In this document: positions 46,981 through 55,661 of the stretch, in pieces | How the letters are laid out: every line of letters begins with the position of its first letter | How positions within the stretch are numbered: position 1 is the first letter of the stretch | Source: Mesorhizobium huakuii | GTDB lineage: Bacteria > Pseudomonadota > Alphaproteobacteria > Rhizobiales > Rhizobiaceae | Reading direction: 5' to 3' | Assembly (NCBI RefSeq): GCF_014189455.1 | Contig: NZ_CP050296.1 | Location: 7,002,001-7,066,000, forward strand | Length of the DNA stretch: 64,000 nucleotides | Program-made: the position numbers and the translations under genes | Notes under the pieces: generated by a model | Told to the model about the DNA's origin: nothing | Databases searched by the model: none | What the model saw: the letters and a program-made list of their open reading frames with translations, nothing else

Positions 46981-48123
46981 ATGACTGTTCTCGATAAGGT
47001 TCTTGGACGCGAGCGCGTCCTCGTTAGGGAAAACGAACGTGCCCTCACCCTCTACAAGGGGGAGATCAAGGCTGTCCTGCTGCCGGGCGAGCATTGGCTC
47101 GCCAACCGGCGTGGAAGCCTGGAAGTATCCCGGCACGATCTGAAGAACCCGGAATTCGTTTCGGCATACGAGAAGGCGTTGTTCGACAAGCTCCCGGATG
47201 CGGCCGCGCGTCATTTCACCGTCGTTCGCACCGGGCGCACGGACGTCGCCGTCATCGAGCGTGACGGCAATCTGCATGCCGTTCTGGCGCCGGACCGCAA
47301 GCTGGTGCTGTGGACGGATGCCGGGCCGTGGAAGGTGACGATGGTCGACACTTCGGCTGACCTTGCCATCGATCCGGCTGTCATGCGCCGGCTGGGGCAG
47401 GCCCGGAAGGCGGAATTGATGTCCGTCTACCCGGTTGTCGACGGCCAGGCGGGGCTGCTGTTCGTAGACGGTGTCCTGGTCCGGACGCTGGCTGCGGGCG
47501 TGCATGGCTTCTGGAACGTCGGGCGCATGGTGCAGATGAGGGTCGTCGACCTCAAGCGCCAGTCGCTCGATGTCACCGGGCAGGAAGTGCTGACCAAGGA
47601 TCGCGTCACGATCCGCGTCAACATCGCCGCCGAATACCGGGTCGTCGACCCGGTCAAGGCGGTGAGCGCTGTGAAGGACTTCTCCGAGGCCCTCTACCGC
47701 GCACTGCAGTACGCCTTCCGCAAGACGCTTGGCGGGCTGACGCTTGACCAGATCCTTGAAAAGAAGGTGACGGTCGACGAGGAAGCCGCTGCCAAGGTCC
47801 GTACCGACATGGCCGAGATCGGCGTCGAGGTCAGCGATATCGCCCTCAAGGATGTCATCCTGCCGGGCGAGATGCGCGAGATCCTCAACCAGGTGGTTTC
47901 GGCCGAAAAGCAGGCCGAGGCCAACGTCATCCGCCGCCGCGAGGAGACGAACGCCACGCGTTCCCTGCTCAACACGGCCAGGGTGATGGCGGAGAACCCG
48001 GTGATGCTGCGGCTGAAGGAGCTCGAGGCTCTGGAAACCATTGCCGGCAAGGTCGAGCGGCTGACCGTCCACAACGGAACGGGCGGACTGCTGAACGACC
48101 TGGTCAAGCTCCGCGAGAGCTGA
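46981..48123 (+). CDS. SPFH/band-7 domain protein (slipin family)
   Basis: A 380-residue protein of the stomatin/prohibitin superfamily. An N-terminal region (ERVLVRENERALTLYKGEIK) precedes the SPFH domain (VVDLKRQSLDVTGQEVLTKD, VTIRVNIAAEYRVVDPVKAV, ALKDVILPGEMREILNQVVS) and a C-terminal coiled coil (AEKQAEANVIRRREETNATR). No clear N-terminal membrane helix is seen, so it may attach to the membrane by assembly. ATG 46981 has AGGAG upstream. Slipins scaffold membrane microdomains or proteases; no NfeD-type partner is adjacent. Confidence 0.87.
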   Translation: MTVLDKVLGRERVLVRENERALTLYKGEIKAVLLPGEHWLANRRGSLEVSRHDLKNPEFVSAYEKALFDKLPDAAARHFTVVRTGRTDVAVIERDGNLHAVLAPDRKLVLWTDAGPWKVTMVDTSADLAIDPAVMRRLGQARKAELMSVYPVVDGQAGLLFVDGVLVRTLAAGVHGFWNVGRMVQMRVVDLKRQSLDVTGQEVLTKDRVTIRVNIAAEYRVVDPVKAVSAVKDFSEALYRALQYAFRKTLGGLTLDQILEKKVTVDEEAAAKVRTDMAEIGVEVSDIALKDVILPGEMREILNQVVSAEKQAEANVIRRREETNATRSLLNTARVMAENPVMLRLKELEALETIAGKVERLTVHNGTGGLLNDLVKLRES

Positions 48124-48172
48124 TGCATGTCGCCCAAAAGTGGTTCCCGGTTTTGGGAAAACGACATGCATC
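48122..48172. repeat. Intergenic palindrome (GCATGTCG type), copy 1
   Basis: GATGCATGTCG and CGACATGCATC bound a 51-bp palindrome with inner CCCAAAAGTGG and CCCGGTTTTGGG. It follows the slipin stop directly. A second copy lies at 51237-51284, and its inner block matches the palindrome at 35948. Confidence 0.85.
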
Positions 48173-48358
48173 GAAACAAAGACTAACCTGACGTAATGGG
48201 AAGGGTCGCCGGGTTGACCGGCGGCCCTTCTTGCGTTTCTTGGGCACGCTTCCCATCTGCGCCCGGACTATCAGGCCTTTTCCTGCCGGGAAAAACCGAT
48301 TAGACAGCGCCCAAACTAGATGCGGACAGATTCCGCCCGCAAAGAAGGAAAAGCCCCG

Positions 48359-48652
48359 TTGTCCACCACGAATTCCACCACGTTCGACAAAGTCGCCAAG
48401 ATCATTGCCGACACCAGCGAGATCGATATCGACACCATCACGCCCGAGAGCCACACGATCGACGATCTCGGCATCGACAGCCTCGATTTCCTCGACATCG
48501 TCTTTGCCATCGACAAGGAATTCGGCATCAAGGTGCCGTTGGAAAAGTGGACCCAGGAAGTCAATGACGGCAAGGCTTCGACCGACGACTACTTCGTCAT
48601 GAAGAACCTGTGCGCCAAGATCGACGCGCTGGTCGCCGCCAAGACCGCCTGA
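48359..48652 (+). CDS. acpXL: Specialised acyl carrier protein AcpXL
   Basis: A 97-residue acyl carrier protein that holds the growing 27-hydroxyoctacosanoate (C28) chain for lipid A. The phosphopantetheine Ser is in [20 protein letters not shown] (about Ser41), and [20 protein letters not shown] is characteristic of AcpXL and not of housekeeping ACP. The start is taken as TTG 48359, with AAGGAAAA upstream; ATG 48320 in frame lacks a ribosome site. It heads the acpXL-fabF2XL-fabF1XL-adh2XL-lpxXL operon. Confidence 0.93.
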   Translation: MSTTNSTTFDKVAKIIADTSEIDIDTITPESHTIDDLGIDSLDFLDIVFAIDKEFGIKVPLEKWTQEVNDGKASTDDYFVMKNLCAKIDALVAAKTA

Positions 48653-48708
48653 CGTCAGCTGAGCGCGCGACCTTGACGCGCTTTGCCGCCTGACCCACAA
48701 AGCCGCTC

Positions 48709-49899
48709 ATGAGTAGCCCCCGCGACGTCGTCATCACTGGTATCGGCCTTGTCTCCTCGCTGGGAGAAGGCCCTGACGCCCACTGGCAGAAGCTGGCGCA
48801 GCCGGGCCTGCAGCCGGTGCTCGAAGCCGCGCGCTTCGCGCCCTATACCGTTCATCCGCTGCCGGAGATCGACTGGAACCTGCAGATCGCCAAGCGTGGC
48901 GACCAGCGGCAGATGGAGACCTGGCAGCGGCTCGGCACCTATGCCGCCGGCCTTGCGCTCGACGACGCCGGCATCAAGGGCAATGACGAGCTCTGCACGA
49001 CCATGGACATGGTGGTGGCCGCCGGCGGCGGCGAGCGCGACGAGGCGGTCGATGCCGCTATCCTCGCCGCTTCGGAAAGCCGCAACGACCGTGACGTGCT
49101 GCTCAACGAGAAGCTGACCACCGAATTGCGGCCGACCCTGTTCCTGGCCCAACTTTCCAATCTGCTCGCCGGCAACATCTCCATCGTCCACAAGGTAACG
49201 GGCTCCTCGCGCACCTTCATGGGCGAGGAAGGTGCCGGCGTCTCCGCTGTCGAGACGGCCGCTGCCCGCATTCGCTCCGGCCAGTCGACGCACGTCCTGG
49301 TCGGCGGCGCCTTCCAGACCGAACATTCCGACATGCTGCTCGGCTACGAGCTCGCCGGCTATCTGCATCGCGGCCCCTGGAAGCCAGTCTGGCAAAGGCA
49401 GGGCGCGGAGGGCGGCGGCGTGGTCTCAGGTTCCGGCGGAGCCTTCCTGGTGCTGGAACAGCGCGAACACGCGACAAGCCGTGGGCGCAAGATCTATGCC
49501 GAGCTCGGACCGGTCGTTTCCGGCCGCGCCAGGCGGTCGCGCGGCGAACTCGACGCCGAAATCGCCGCACTGCTCGGTCAGGCGGCGCTGCCGAACGGCA
49601 AGCTGCTCGCCATGTCGGGGGCCTCGGGGGCGCATGCCGCAACATCAGCCGAGAAAGCAGCGCTCGATGCCAATCCGGCAATATCAATGCGCGGTTTCTC
49701 GACGCTGACCGGGCACATGAAGGAAGCGCAGTTTCCGTTCGCCGTGGCGCTGGCGGCACTCGCCGTCGACCGCAAGGCCGCCTACCCCGTCTTTGATGCC
49801 GCGGCCGAGAAGCCGTTCGACGGCGCTCCCGGCAGCGTCCTTGCAACGGCGATCGGCTATCACCAATTCGAGGGCATGGCGCTGGTCAAGTCAGCGTAA
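48709..49899 (+). CDS. fabF2XL: Beta-ketoacyl-ACP synthase-like FabF2XL, lacking the catalytic cysteine
   Basis: A 396-residue thiolase-fold ketosynthase homologue of the very-long-chain locus. The fold markers are VVITGIGLVSSLGEG and TLTGHMKEAQFPFAVALAA, which keeps one active-site His. At the nucleophile position the sequence is VTGSSRTFMGEEGAG, with Ser where the partner has TACASG, and the other His (HGT in the partner) is replaced in SGASGAHAATS. It therefore looks like a chain-length-factor-type partner of FabF1XL, not an active synthase. It starts 56 bp after acpXL. Confidence 0.9.
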   Translation: MSSPRDVVITGIGLVSSLGEGPDAHWQKLAQPGLQPVLEAARFAPYTVHPLPEIDWNLQIAKRGDQRQMETWQRLGTYAAGLALDDAGIKGNDELCTTMDMVVAAGGGERDEAVDAAILAASESRNDRDVLLNEKLTTELRPTLFLAQLSNLLAGNISIVHKVTGSSRTFMGEEGAGVSAVETAAARIRSGQSTHVLVGGAFQTEHSDMLLGYELAGYLHRGPWKPVWQRQGAEGGGVVSGSGGAFLVLEQREHATSRGRKIYAELGPVVSGRARRSRGELDAEIAALLGQAALPNGKLLAMSGASGAHAATSAEKAALDANPAISMRGFSTLTGHMKEAQFPFAVALAALAVDRKAAYPVFDAAAEKPFDGAPGSVLATAIGYHQFEGMALVKSA

Positions 49900-49947
49900 G
49901 GCGGCACCCGCCATGCAGTTAGAGATGAACCGCTCGAGGGCTTCCCG

Positions 49948-51219
49948 ATGACCAATTTCAGAGATCACATGGGCAGGCCGATCGTCGCCGTGACCGGTAT
50001 CGGCGTGGTGACTTCGCTTGGCGTCGGCAAGGCTGACAATTGGGCGGCGCTGACCTCGGGCAAGTCGGGCATCCACCCGATCACCCGCTTTCCGGTCGAT
50101 CATCTCAACACCCGCATTTCCGGCATGGTCGACTTCCTGGACTCGAGCTCGAAGGGCGCCAGCCCCCTCACCTACGAACTGGCCGAAACCGCCGCGCATG
50201 AAGCCGTGGCCGAATCCGGCCTCGATTCCAGCGATTTCGGCGGCCCGCTCTTCCTCGCCTCGCCGCCGGTCGAACTCGACTGGCACGAGCGCTTCTCGCT
50301 CTACAATTCCGACAGCCAGGACGCTGGTGCCGAAAGGCTGCTGCGGGTGGCGCGCGGCTTGAAGGAGCTCGATATTTTCGAGACCACCCAGTTCGGCTCG
50401 ATCGCCGACCGTCTCGCCGACCGGTTCGGCACGCGCGGCCTGCCGATCACCCTGTCGACCGCCTGCGCATCGGGCGCCACCGCCATCCAGCTCGGCGTCG
50501 AGGCGATCCGCCGTGGCGAATGCGACCGGGCGCTGTCGATCGGCGCCGACGGTTCGGCCACCGCCGAGGCGCTGATCCGCTTCTCGCTTCTGTCGGCGCT
50601 GTCGACCCACAACGACATTCCGGAAAAGGCGTCGAAGCCGTTTTCCAAGGATCGCGACGGATTCGTGCTGGCCGAGGGCTCCGGCGCTCTCGTGCTGGAA
50701 TCGCTGGAAGCCGCCCTTGCCCGTGGCGTCAGCGTTCTCGGCATCCTGCGCGGCTGCGGCGAAAAGGCCGATGATTTCCACCGCACCCGCTCCAAGCCCG
50801 ACGGTTCGCCGGCGATCGCGGCGGTTCGCGCCGCCCTTGCCGACGCCGGCCTGAGCAAGGACGAGATCGACTACGTCAACGCCCATGGCACCTCGACGCC
50901 GGAAAACGACAAGATGGAGCATCTGTCGCTGTCGACCGTGTTCGGCGAGCGTATCGGCTCGATGCCGGTCTCGTCCAACAAGTCGATGATCGGCCACACG
51001 CTGTCGGCGGCGGGCGCCGTCGAGGCGGCGTTCTCGCTGATGACGATGCGCGAAAGCGTCATTCCGCCGACCATAAACTACGACAATCCCGACCCGGCGA
51101 TCGTGCTCGACGTGGTGCCTAACAAGAAGCGCAACGCCGAGGTTCGCAGCGTTCTGTCGAACTCCTTCGGCTTTGGCGGCCAGAACACTTGCCTTGTCAT
51201 GGCGCGGGAACCGGTCTAA
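49948..51219 (+). CDS. fabF1XL: Beta-ketoacyl-ACP synthase FabF1XL
   Basis: A 423-residue ketosynthase that elongates the very-long-chain acyl group on AcpXL. The full triad is present: Cys in ITLSTACASGATAIQLG, His in YVNAHGTSTPENDKMEH and His in NKSMIGHTLSAAGAVEAAF. The C-terminus SNSFGFGGQNTCLVMAREPV is normal. It directly follows fabF2XL, consistent with a heterodimer, with a 48-bp gap. Confidence 0.93.
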   Translation: MTNFRDHMGRPIVAVTGIGVVTSLGVGKADNWAALTSGKSGIHPITRFPVDHLNTRISGMVDFLDSSSKGASPLTYELAETAAHEAVAESGLDSSDFGGPLFLASPPVELDWHERFSLYNSDSQDAGAERLLRVARGLKELDIFETTQFGSIADRLADRFGTRGLPITLSTACASGATAIQLGVEAIRRGECDRALSIGADGSATAEALIRFSLLSALSTHNDIPEKASKPFSKDRDGFVLAEGSGALVLESLEAALARGVSVLGILRGCGEKADDFHRTRSKPDGSPAIAAVRAALADAGLSKDEIDYVNAHGTSTPENDKMEHLSLSTVFGERIGSMPVSSNKSMIGHTLSAAGAVEAAFSLMTMRESVIPPTINYDNPDPAIVLDVVPNKKRNAEVRSVLSNSFGFGGQNTCLVMAREPV

Positions 51220-51236
51220 GCGAGCCACTTCCGCCA

Positions 51237-51284
51237 ATGCATGTCGCGCAAAAGCGACTTCGGTTTTGCGAGAACGACATGCAT
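51237..51284. repeat. Intergenic palindrome (GCATGTCG type), copy 2
   Basis: ATGCATGTCGCGCAAAAGCG and a complementary CGGTTTTGCGAGAACGACAT with GCAT form a 48-bp hairpin in the gap between fabF1XL and adh2XL. It is the same family as 48122-48172 and lies inside the lipid A operon, where it may affect mRNA processing. Confidence 0.82.
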
Positions 51285-51335
51285 AAAACAAAGAACTAAA
51301 GCGCGACGCGCTTTAGACCAGAACCGACAGGCCTT

Positions 51336-52364
51336 ATGCGCGCACTGCAACTTATCGAGGACCGCCGTCTTGAAACGGTGGACCTGCCGCCCCCGCCGCC
51401 ACCCGCACTCGGCGAAGTCACGCTGCGCATCAAGGCCGTGGCGCTGAACCACATCGACGTCTGGGGCTGGCGCGGCATGGCCTTCGCCAAGCGCAAGCTG
51501 CCGCTGGTCGTCGGCGCCGAAGCTTCCGGCGAGGTCGAGGCGGTCGGCCCCGGCGTGTCCAACCTGCTGCCCGGACAATTGGTGTCGATCTACGGCGCGC
51601 GCACCTGCGGCCTTTGCCGGGCCTGCCGCGAAGGCCGCGACAATCTCTGCGAACATGTTTCGGGCGTTCACGGTTTCCATCTCGACGGCTTCGCGCAGGA
51701 GAAGATCAACCTGCCCGCGCGCCTGCTCGTCCCCGCCCCGCCCGGCGTGACCGATGTCGGCGCGGCTGTGGCCCCCGTCACCTTCGGCACGGTCGAGCAC
51801 ATGCTGTTCGACAATGCCAGGCTGCAGCCCGGCGAAACCATCCTCGTCCATGCCGGCGGATCCGGCATTGGCTCGGCGGCCATTCAGCTGGCGAAGCGCA
51901 TGGGCTGCACCATCATCACCACGGTCGGCTCGAACGACAAGATCGATAGGGCCAAGGCGCTCGGCGCCGACCATGTCATCAACTACCGCGACGATCGTTT
52001 CGAGGGCGTCGTGCGCAAGCTGACCAAGAAGAAGGGCGTCGACGTCGTCTTCGAACATGTCGGCGCCGACACTTTTGCCGGCTCGATGCTGTGCCTGAAG
52101 CGCGGCGGCCGCCTGGTCACCTGCGGCTCGACATCAGGCGTGTCGACGCAGATCAATTTGATGCAGCTGTTCCAGCAGCAGCTGAAACTGCTCGGATCCT
52201 TCGGCTGCCGCATGGAGAACATGGCCAACGCCATGCAGAAGATGGCGGCGGGACAGGTCGCGCCGGTCATCGACACCGAAGTCGGCTTCGACGATATCGA
52301 CGCCGCGCTGAAGCGCATGGAAGGTCGTGACGTCTTCGGCAAGATCATCCTGCGCGTCGCCTAA
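51336..52364 (+). CDS. adh2XL: Zinc-binding dehydrogenase of the very-long-chain fatty acid locus
   Basis: A 342-residue medium-chain dehydrogenase/reductase. It has a structural zinc lobe (CGLCRACREGRDNLC), nucleotide-binding motif HAGGSGIGSAAIQLAKRMG and VDVVFEHVGADTFAGSMLC. In rhizobia the adh2XL gene of this cluster is thought to help make the hydroxylated C28 chain, possibly as a reductase. It lies between fabF1XL and lpxXL with only a repeat hairpin upstream. Confidence 0.88.
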   Translation: MRALQLIEDRRLETVDLPPPPPPALGEVTLRIKAVALNHIDVWGWRGMAFAKRKLPLVVGAEASGEVEAVGPGVSNLLPGQLVSIYGARTCGLCRACREGRDNLCEHVSGVHGFHLDGFAQEKINLPARLLVPAPPGVTDVGAAVAPVTFGTVEHMLFDNARLQPGETILVHAGGSGIGSAAIQLAKRMGCTIITTVGSNDKIDRAKALGADHVINYRDDRFEGVVRKLTKKKGVDVVFEHVGADTFAGSMLCLKRGGRLVTCGSTSGVSTQINLMQLFQQQLKLLGSFGCRMENMANAMQKMAAGQVAPVIDTEVGFDDIDAALKRMEGRDVFGKIILRVA

Positions 52365-52368
52365 GGCC

Positions 52369-53364
52369 TTGACTTCGGTGCTCAAGAAGTTTCGCCGCGA
52401 TCTCAAATTTCGCTACGGCAGGCAGCTGCGCCAGCTGAACTACTGGCTGGTTGCCCGCGCGGCGATGATCATCATCTCGGTTCTGCGTCTGCTGCCGGTC
52501 GACAGCGCGCTGAATTTCGCCGACCGCGTTGCGCGCCTCATTGGTCCCCGAGTCGGACGCCACCAAGTCGCCATCGACAATCTGCACAAGGCCTATCCGG
52601 ACAAAAGCGAGGCCGAGATCCAGGCCATCGCCTCCGATATGTGGGGCAACATGGCCCGCCTTGCCGCCGAATACATCTTCCTAGACGCCCTGTTCGACTA
52701 TGACCCGGCGGCAAGCAAGCCCGGCCGCGTCGAGGTCAAGGGAACAGAGCACTTTGTCGAGATCGCCGCGGAGAAGCAGCCGCACATCGTCTTCACCGGC
52801 CATCTCGGCAATTTCGAGCTGCTGCCGGTGGCGGCGGCGACCTTCGGCATGAACATCACGGCGCTGTTTCGCCCGCCCAACAACCCCTACCTCGCCGATT
52901 ACATCCTCTCGACGCGCCGATCGACCATGGGATCGCTGCTGCCGTCGATGGCCGGTGCCTCGTTTGCGCTGGCCGGGGTGCTGGAGAATGGCGGCAATAT
53001 CGGCGTGCTCGTCGACCAGAAATTCTCCAACGGTCTCGACACGACCTTCTTCGGCCGCCCCTGCCAGAGCAACCGCGTGCTCGGCACCCTTGCCCGCCAC
53101 TATGACTGCGACGTCTATCCGGCGCGTTGCATCAGATTGCCCGGAAACCGCTTCCGCCTCGAAATCGAAGATAAGCTGGTCTTGCCGCGCACCGCCGACG
53201 GCAGCGTCGACGTCCACGCCACCACCCAGATGCTGAACGACGTGGTCGAGCGCTGGGTACGCGAGGATCCCGGCCAGTGGATGTGGTTCCACAAAAGGTG
53301 GGAGATCAGCAACTGGCGGCGCAAGAAGCGGCCGCCGGCAAAGGCGCCTGCTGCGACCAGTTGA
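52369..53364 (+). CDS. lpxXL: Lipid A acyltransferase LpxXL
   Basis: A 331-residue LpxL/HtrB-family acyltransferase that moves the C28 chain from AcpXL to lipid A at the inner membrane. An N-terminal membrane segment (RAAMIIISVLRLLPVDSALN) precedes the H-x4-E motif in FTGHLGNFELLPV, and later come LVDQKFSNGLDTTFFGRP and GQWMWFHKRWE. The start is unclear: TTG 52369, five bases after the adh2XL stop, or GTG 52378. It is the last gene of the operon. Confidence 0.92.
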   Translation: MTSVLKKFRRDLKFRYGRQLRQLNYWLVARAAMIIISVLRLLPVDSALNFADRVARLIGPRVGRHQVAIDNLHKAYPDKSEAEIQAIASDMWGNMARLAAEYIFLDALFDYDPAASKPGRVEVKGTEHFVEIAAEKQPHIVFTGHLGNFELLPVAAATFGMNITALFRPPNNPYLADYILSTRRSTMGSLLPSMAGASFALAGVLENGGNIGVLVDQKFSNGLDTTFFGRPCQSNRVLGTLARHYDCDVYPARCIRLPGNRFRLEIEDKLVLPRTADGSVDVHATTQMLNDVVERWVREDPGQWMWFHKRWEISNWRRKKRPPAKAPAATS

Positions 53365-53507
53365 CCACGTCCGCTGGAGTGTTTGCCGCAGCCCTTTCCG
53401 GCGGGCCTACGATCCAGACATTCGTAACTTTACTGGTCAGGGAATCTTAAACGACCGCGGTGCAGATACCCCAGGAGATGTTCATCGACTGGGATGGAGC
53501 CCGTGGC

Positions 53508-54340
53508 ATGACGAATATCGAAATGCCGCGCGTGGATCGGGATGGCGTCGAGGATCGTTCGTTCGGCCGTTTTGGCCGGGCATGGTCGCATATCCGTCAG
53601 CATGGCTTGCTGGAGCCGTTAAGGCTCATCCGCCGACATGGCCTCGGCGCGAGCCTTGGCTTTGTCCGGCGCAACGTCAGGCATATCGTCGCCGACCGTC
53701 TTGCCCGCAAATGGGACCGCCTGCACAACGTCGATACGGCCGGCTCGATCCAGCTCGGTGCCCTCAATGTCGTCGGCCCGCACCGCGCAAGGGCAACGAA
53801 GCCGTCTGCACCTCGCCGAAAACCTTCGACTTCATCATGAAGTCGCTGCCTCGCGATCTCGGTGACCATACATTCATCGACATCGGTTCCGGAAAATCAC
53901 GAACGCTGCTGCTGGCGTCGCGATATCCGTTCGCCGGGATCATCGGCGTGGAGTTCGCTAGGGAATTGGTGGACATCGCCCGGAGCAACATCGAGCGTTT
54001 CCGGGACCCGTCGCAGAAATGCCGGGCACTCAGCGTCGTCGAGGCCGATGCGGCGGCATACGATTTCCCTGAAGCGCCGCTGGTGGTCTATTTCTACAAT
54101 CCCTTTTCCAAGGACGTTTTCGACATCGTCCTGAAAAATCTCGTGTCGTCGCTTGAGCGACGCCCGCGGGATTGTTTCATCGTCTATGGAAGCTCGAGCC
54201 ACCGCGCCATCGATTGGGCGAGGCCCGCCATCCACGAAACCGGCATCTTCAGGCAATTGCCCGTGCCGGCGATGCCCGGTTTCCGCGATGCGATCCGCAC
54301 CATCGACTATGCGGTCTTTCAGGTTCAGGCCGCGGCGTAA
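53508..54340 (+). pseudogene. Class I SAM-dependent methyltransferase-like protein, frameshifted
   Basis: The N-terminal half (MTNIEMPRVDRDGVEDRSFG, to GALNVVGPHR) and the C-terminal half (KGNEAVCTSPKTFDFIMKSL onward) are in different frames that meet near 53781-53790. Adding one G in CACCGCGCAAG rejoins them. The second half has the SAM-binding motif TFIDIGSGKSRTLLLASRYP and LVVYFYNPFSKDVFDIVL. ATG 53508 with GGAG upstream is the likely start. The last 16 bases overlap the converging flavoprotein gene. Substrate unknown. Confidence 0.8.
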
Positions 54341-55543
54341 TTTCTGTCTTTTGCTCTTTGAACGAACCGCGCAACAGTGCGCGCGGCAAACGGCGTGCCG
54401 GCGGTGAACCGCATCAGCGGGCCGAAACTGCCGACCGCGCTCGCGCCGACAAAATGCAGCCCGGGAATGCTGGATTCGAACCCTGCGGAAAGCACCGGCA
54501 GCCCCTCCCGGCGGGCAATCGCGGCAAGCATATCGGGCGCGAACAGGCCGAGCTTGGCGATATCGATCCGGTAGCCCGTGCCGAGCAGGACGTGGTCGAA
54601 GGTGGCGGCATCCTTCTCGAACCGCAGTTCGATGCCATTGTCCTTGGCAGACGCGGCGACGATCCTGCTGCCGGCATTGACCCTTATCCCATCGAAATCC
54701 GGCTTCAGCCAACCCGTCGCGCCGGCGCCGAGGCTGCGTCTGTTAAGCCCGGCCCTGGCTGGCTCCGGAAACCGGTGCACGAAGCCTGGGACTTCGACCA
54801 GCCAGGAAATCGGGAACGGGCCGACCCTGGAAGGCGATGCGAGCCGTTCCGACAGGAAGTCGCGCAAGCTCCAGCTCTGCTTTCCCGACAGCGCCCGATA
54901 GCCCAGCCAATGGATGTCGCCATGGCAGATGAGTTGGACTTCGGCGCCACTGCGCTTGAGCAGCACGGCGGATTCTGCAGGCGCTTTGCCCGCGCCCGAT
55001 GACGGCGACGCGCTTGCCGCGGAAGGCCTCATAGCCAGTATGTTCACTGGCATGACTGACCAGTTCTTGTGGGATCCCGTTGAAGACGGCGGGGATCAGT
55101 TGCTGGTTCATCAGGCCGGTGGCAACGACGACGCGGCGCGCCTTGACGGCAGCGCCATCGGCCAGTGCCAGACGAAATCCACCGTTCGCCTTCTCAACAC
55201 GGCCGACCCTGCGTGTATCCAGATCCGGAACCGCCTGGGCCTGGATCCATAATCCATAGTCGACGAAGTTTTCGAGCCACAGCGGTTCGCGGGGCGAGAT
55301 TCCGAGGACCTTCGCGTAGGAATCAAGCGAGAGCGGACCTTTGGTGTGGCCGATATAGGTCGCGTGCCAGGGCGAACGCAGCCTCATGCCTCTCGGCATA
55401 TGGTCGCGCCAGAAGGACATCGCGCCACCGAGCGTGAGCGTATCGACGCCTGCCGCCTTGAGGGCGGAAGCGGCGGCCAGCCCGAACGGACCAGCACCGA
55501 TCACGGCCACCTCACAGTCGGTCCTGGGCATGAAAGCGGTCAT
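54325..55543 (-). pseudogene. FAD-dependent oxidoreductase (flavin monooxygenase-like), frameshifted
   Basis: A flavoprotein with an N-terminal FAD motif (CEVAVIGAGPFGLAAASALK) and FWRDHMPRGMRLRSPWHATY, then RRVVVATGLMNQQLIPAVFN. A second dinucleotide motif begins GKRVAVIG, where the frame breaks at a CCC run (54995-54997, plus strand). In the next frame it continues as GAGKAPAESAVLLKRSGAEV to LLGTGYRIDIAKLGLFA and the stop at 54325. Removing one C gives about 405 residues. It is 118 bp downstream of an ATP-grasp gene on the same strand, suggesting a shared pathway. Confidence 0.83.
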
Positions 55544-55661
55544 CTCAGTGGTCTCGCCTGTCTGTTTCTGCAGCCGTGGAACTCACTCAGTTACGCGGCC
55601 GTCCTAAACATTCCCCGGTTAAGATTGCGGAAAGAGAGGCTTCCTCCGGCTATTGCTCGAC

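Noticed and set aside
49891..51291. 466-codon minus-strand open frame
   Set aside because: Antisense to fabF1XL, whose active-site residues are intact.
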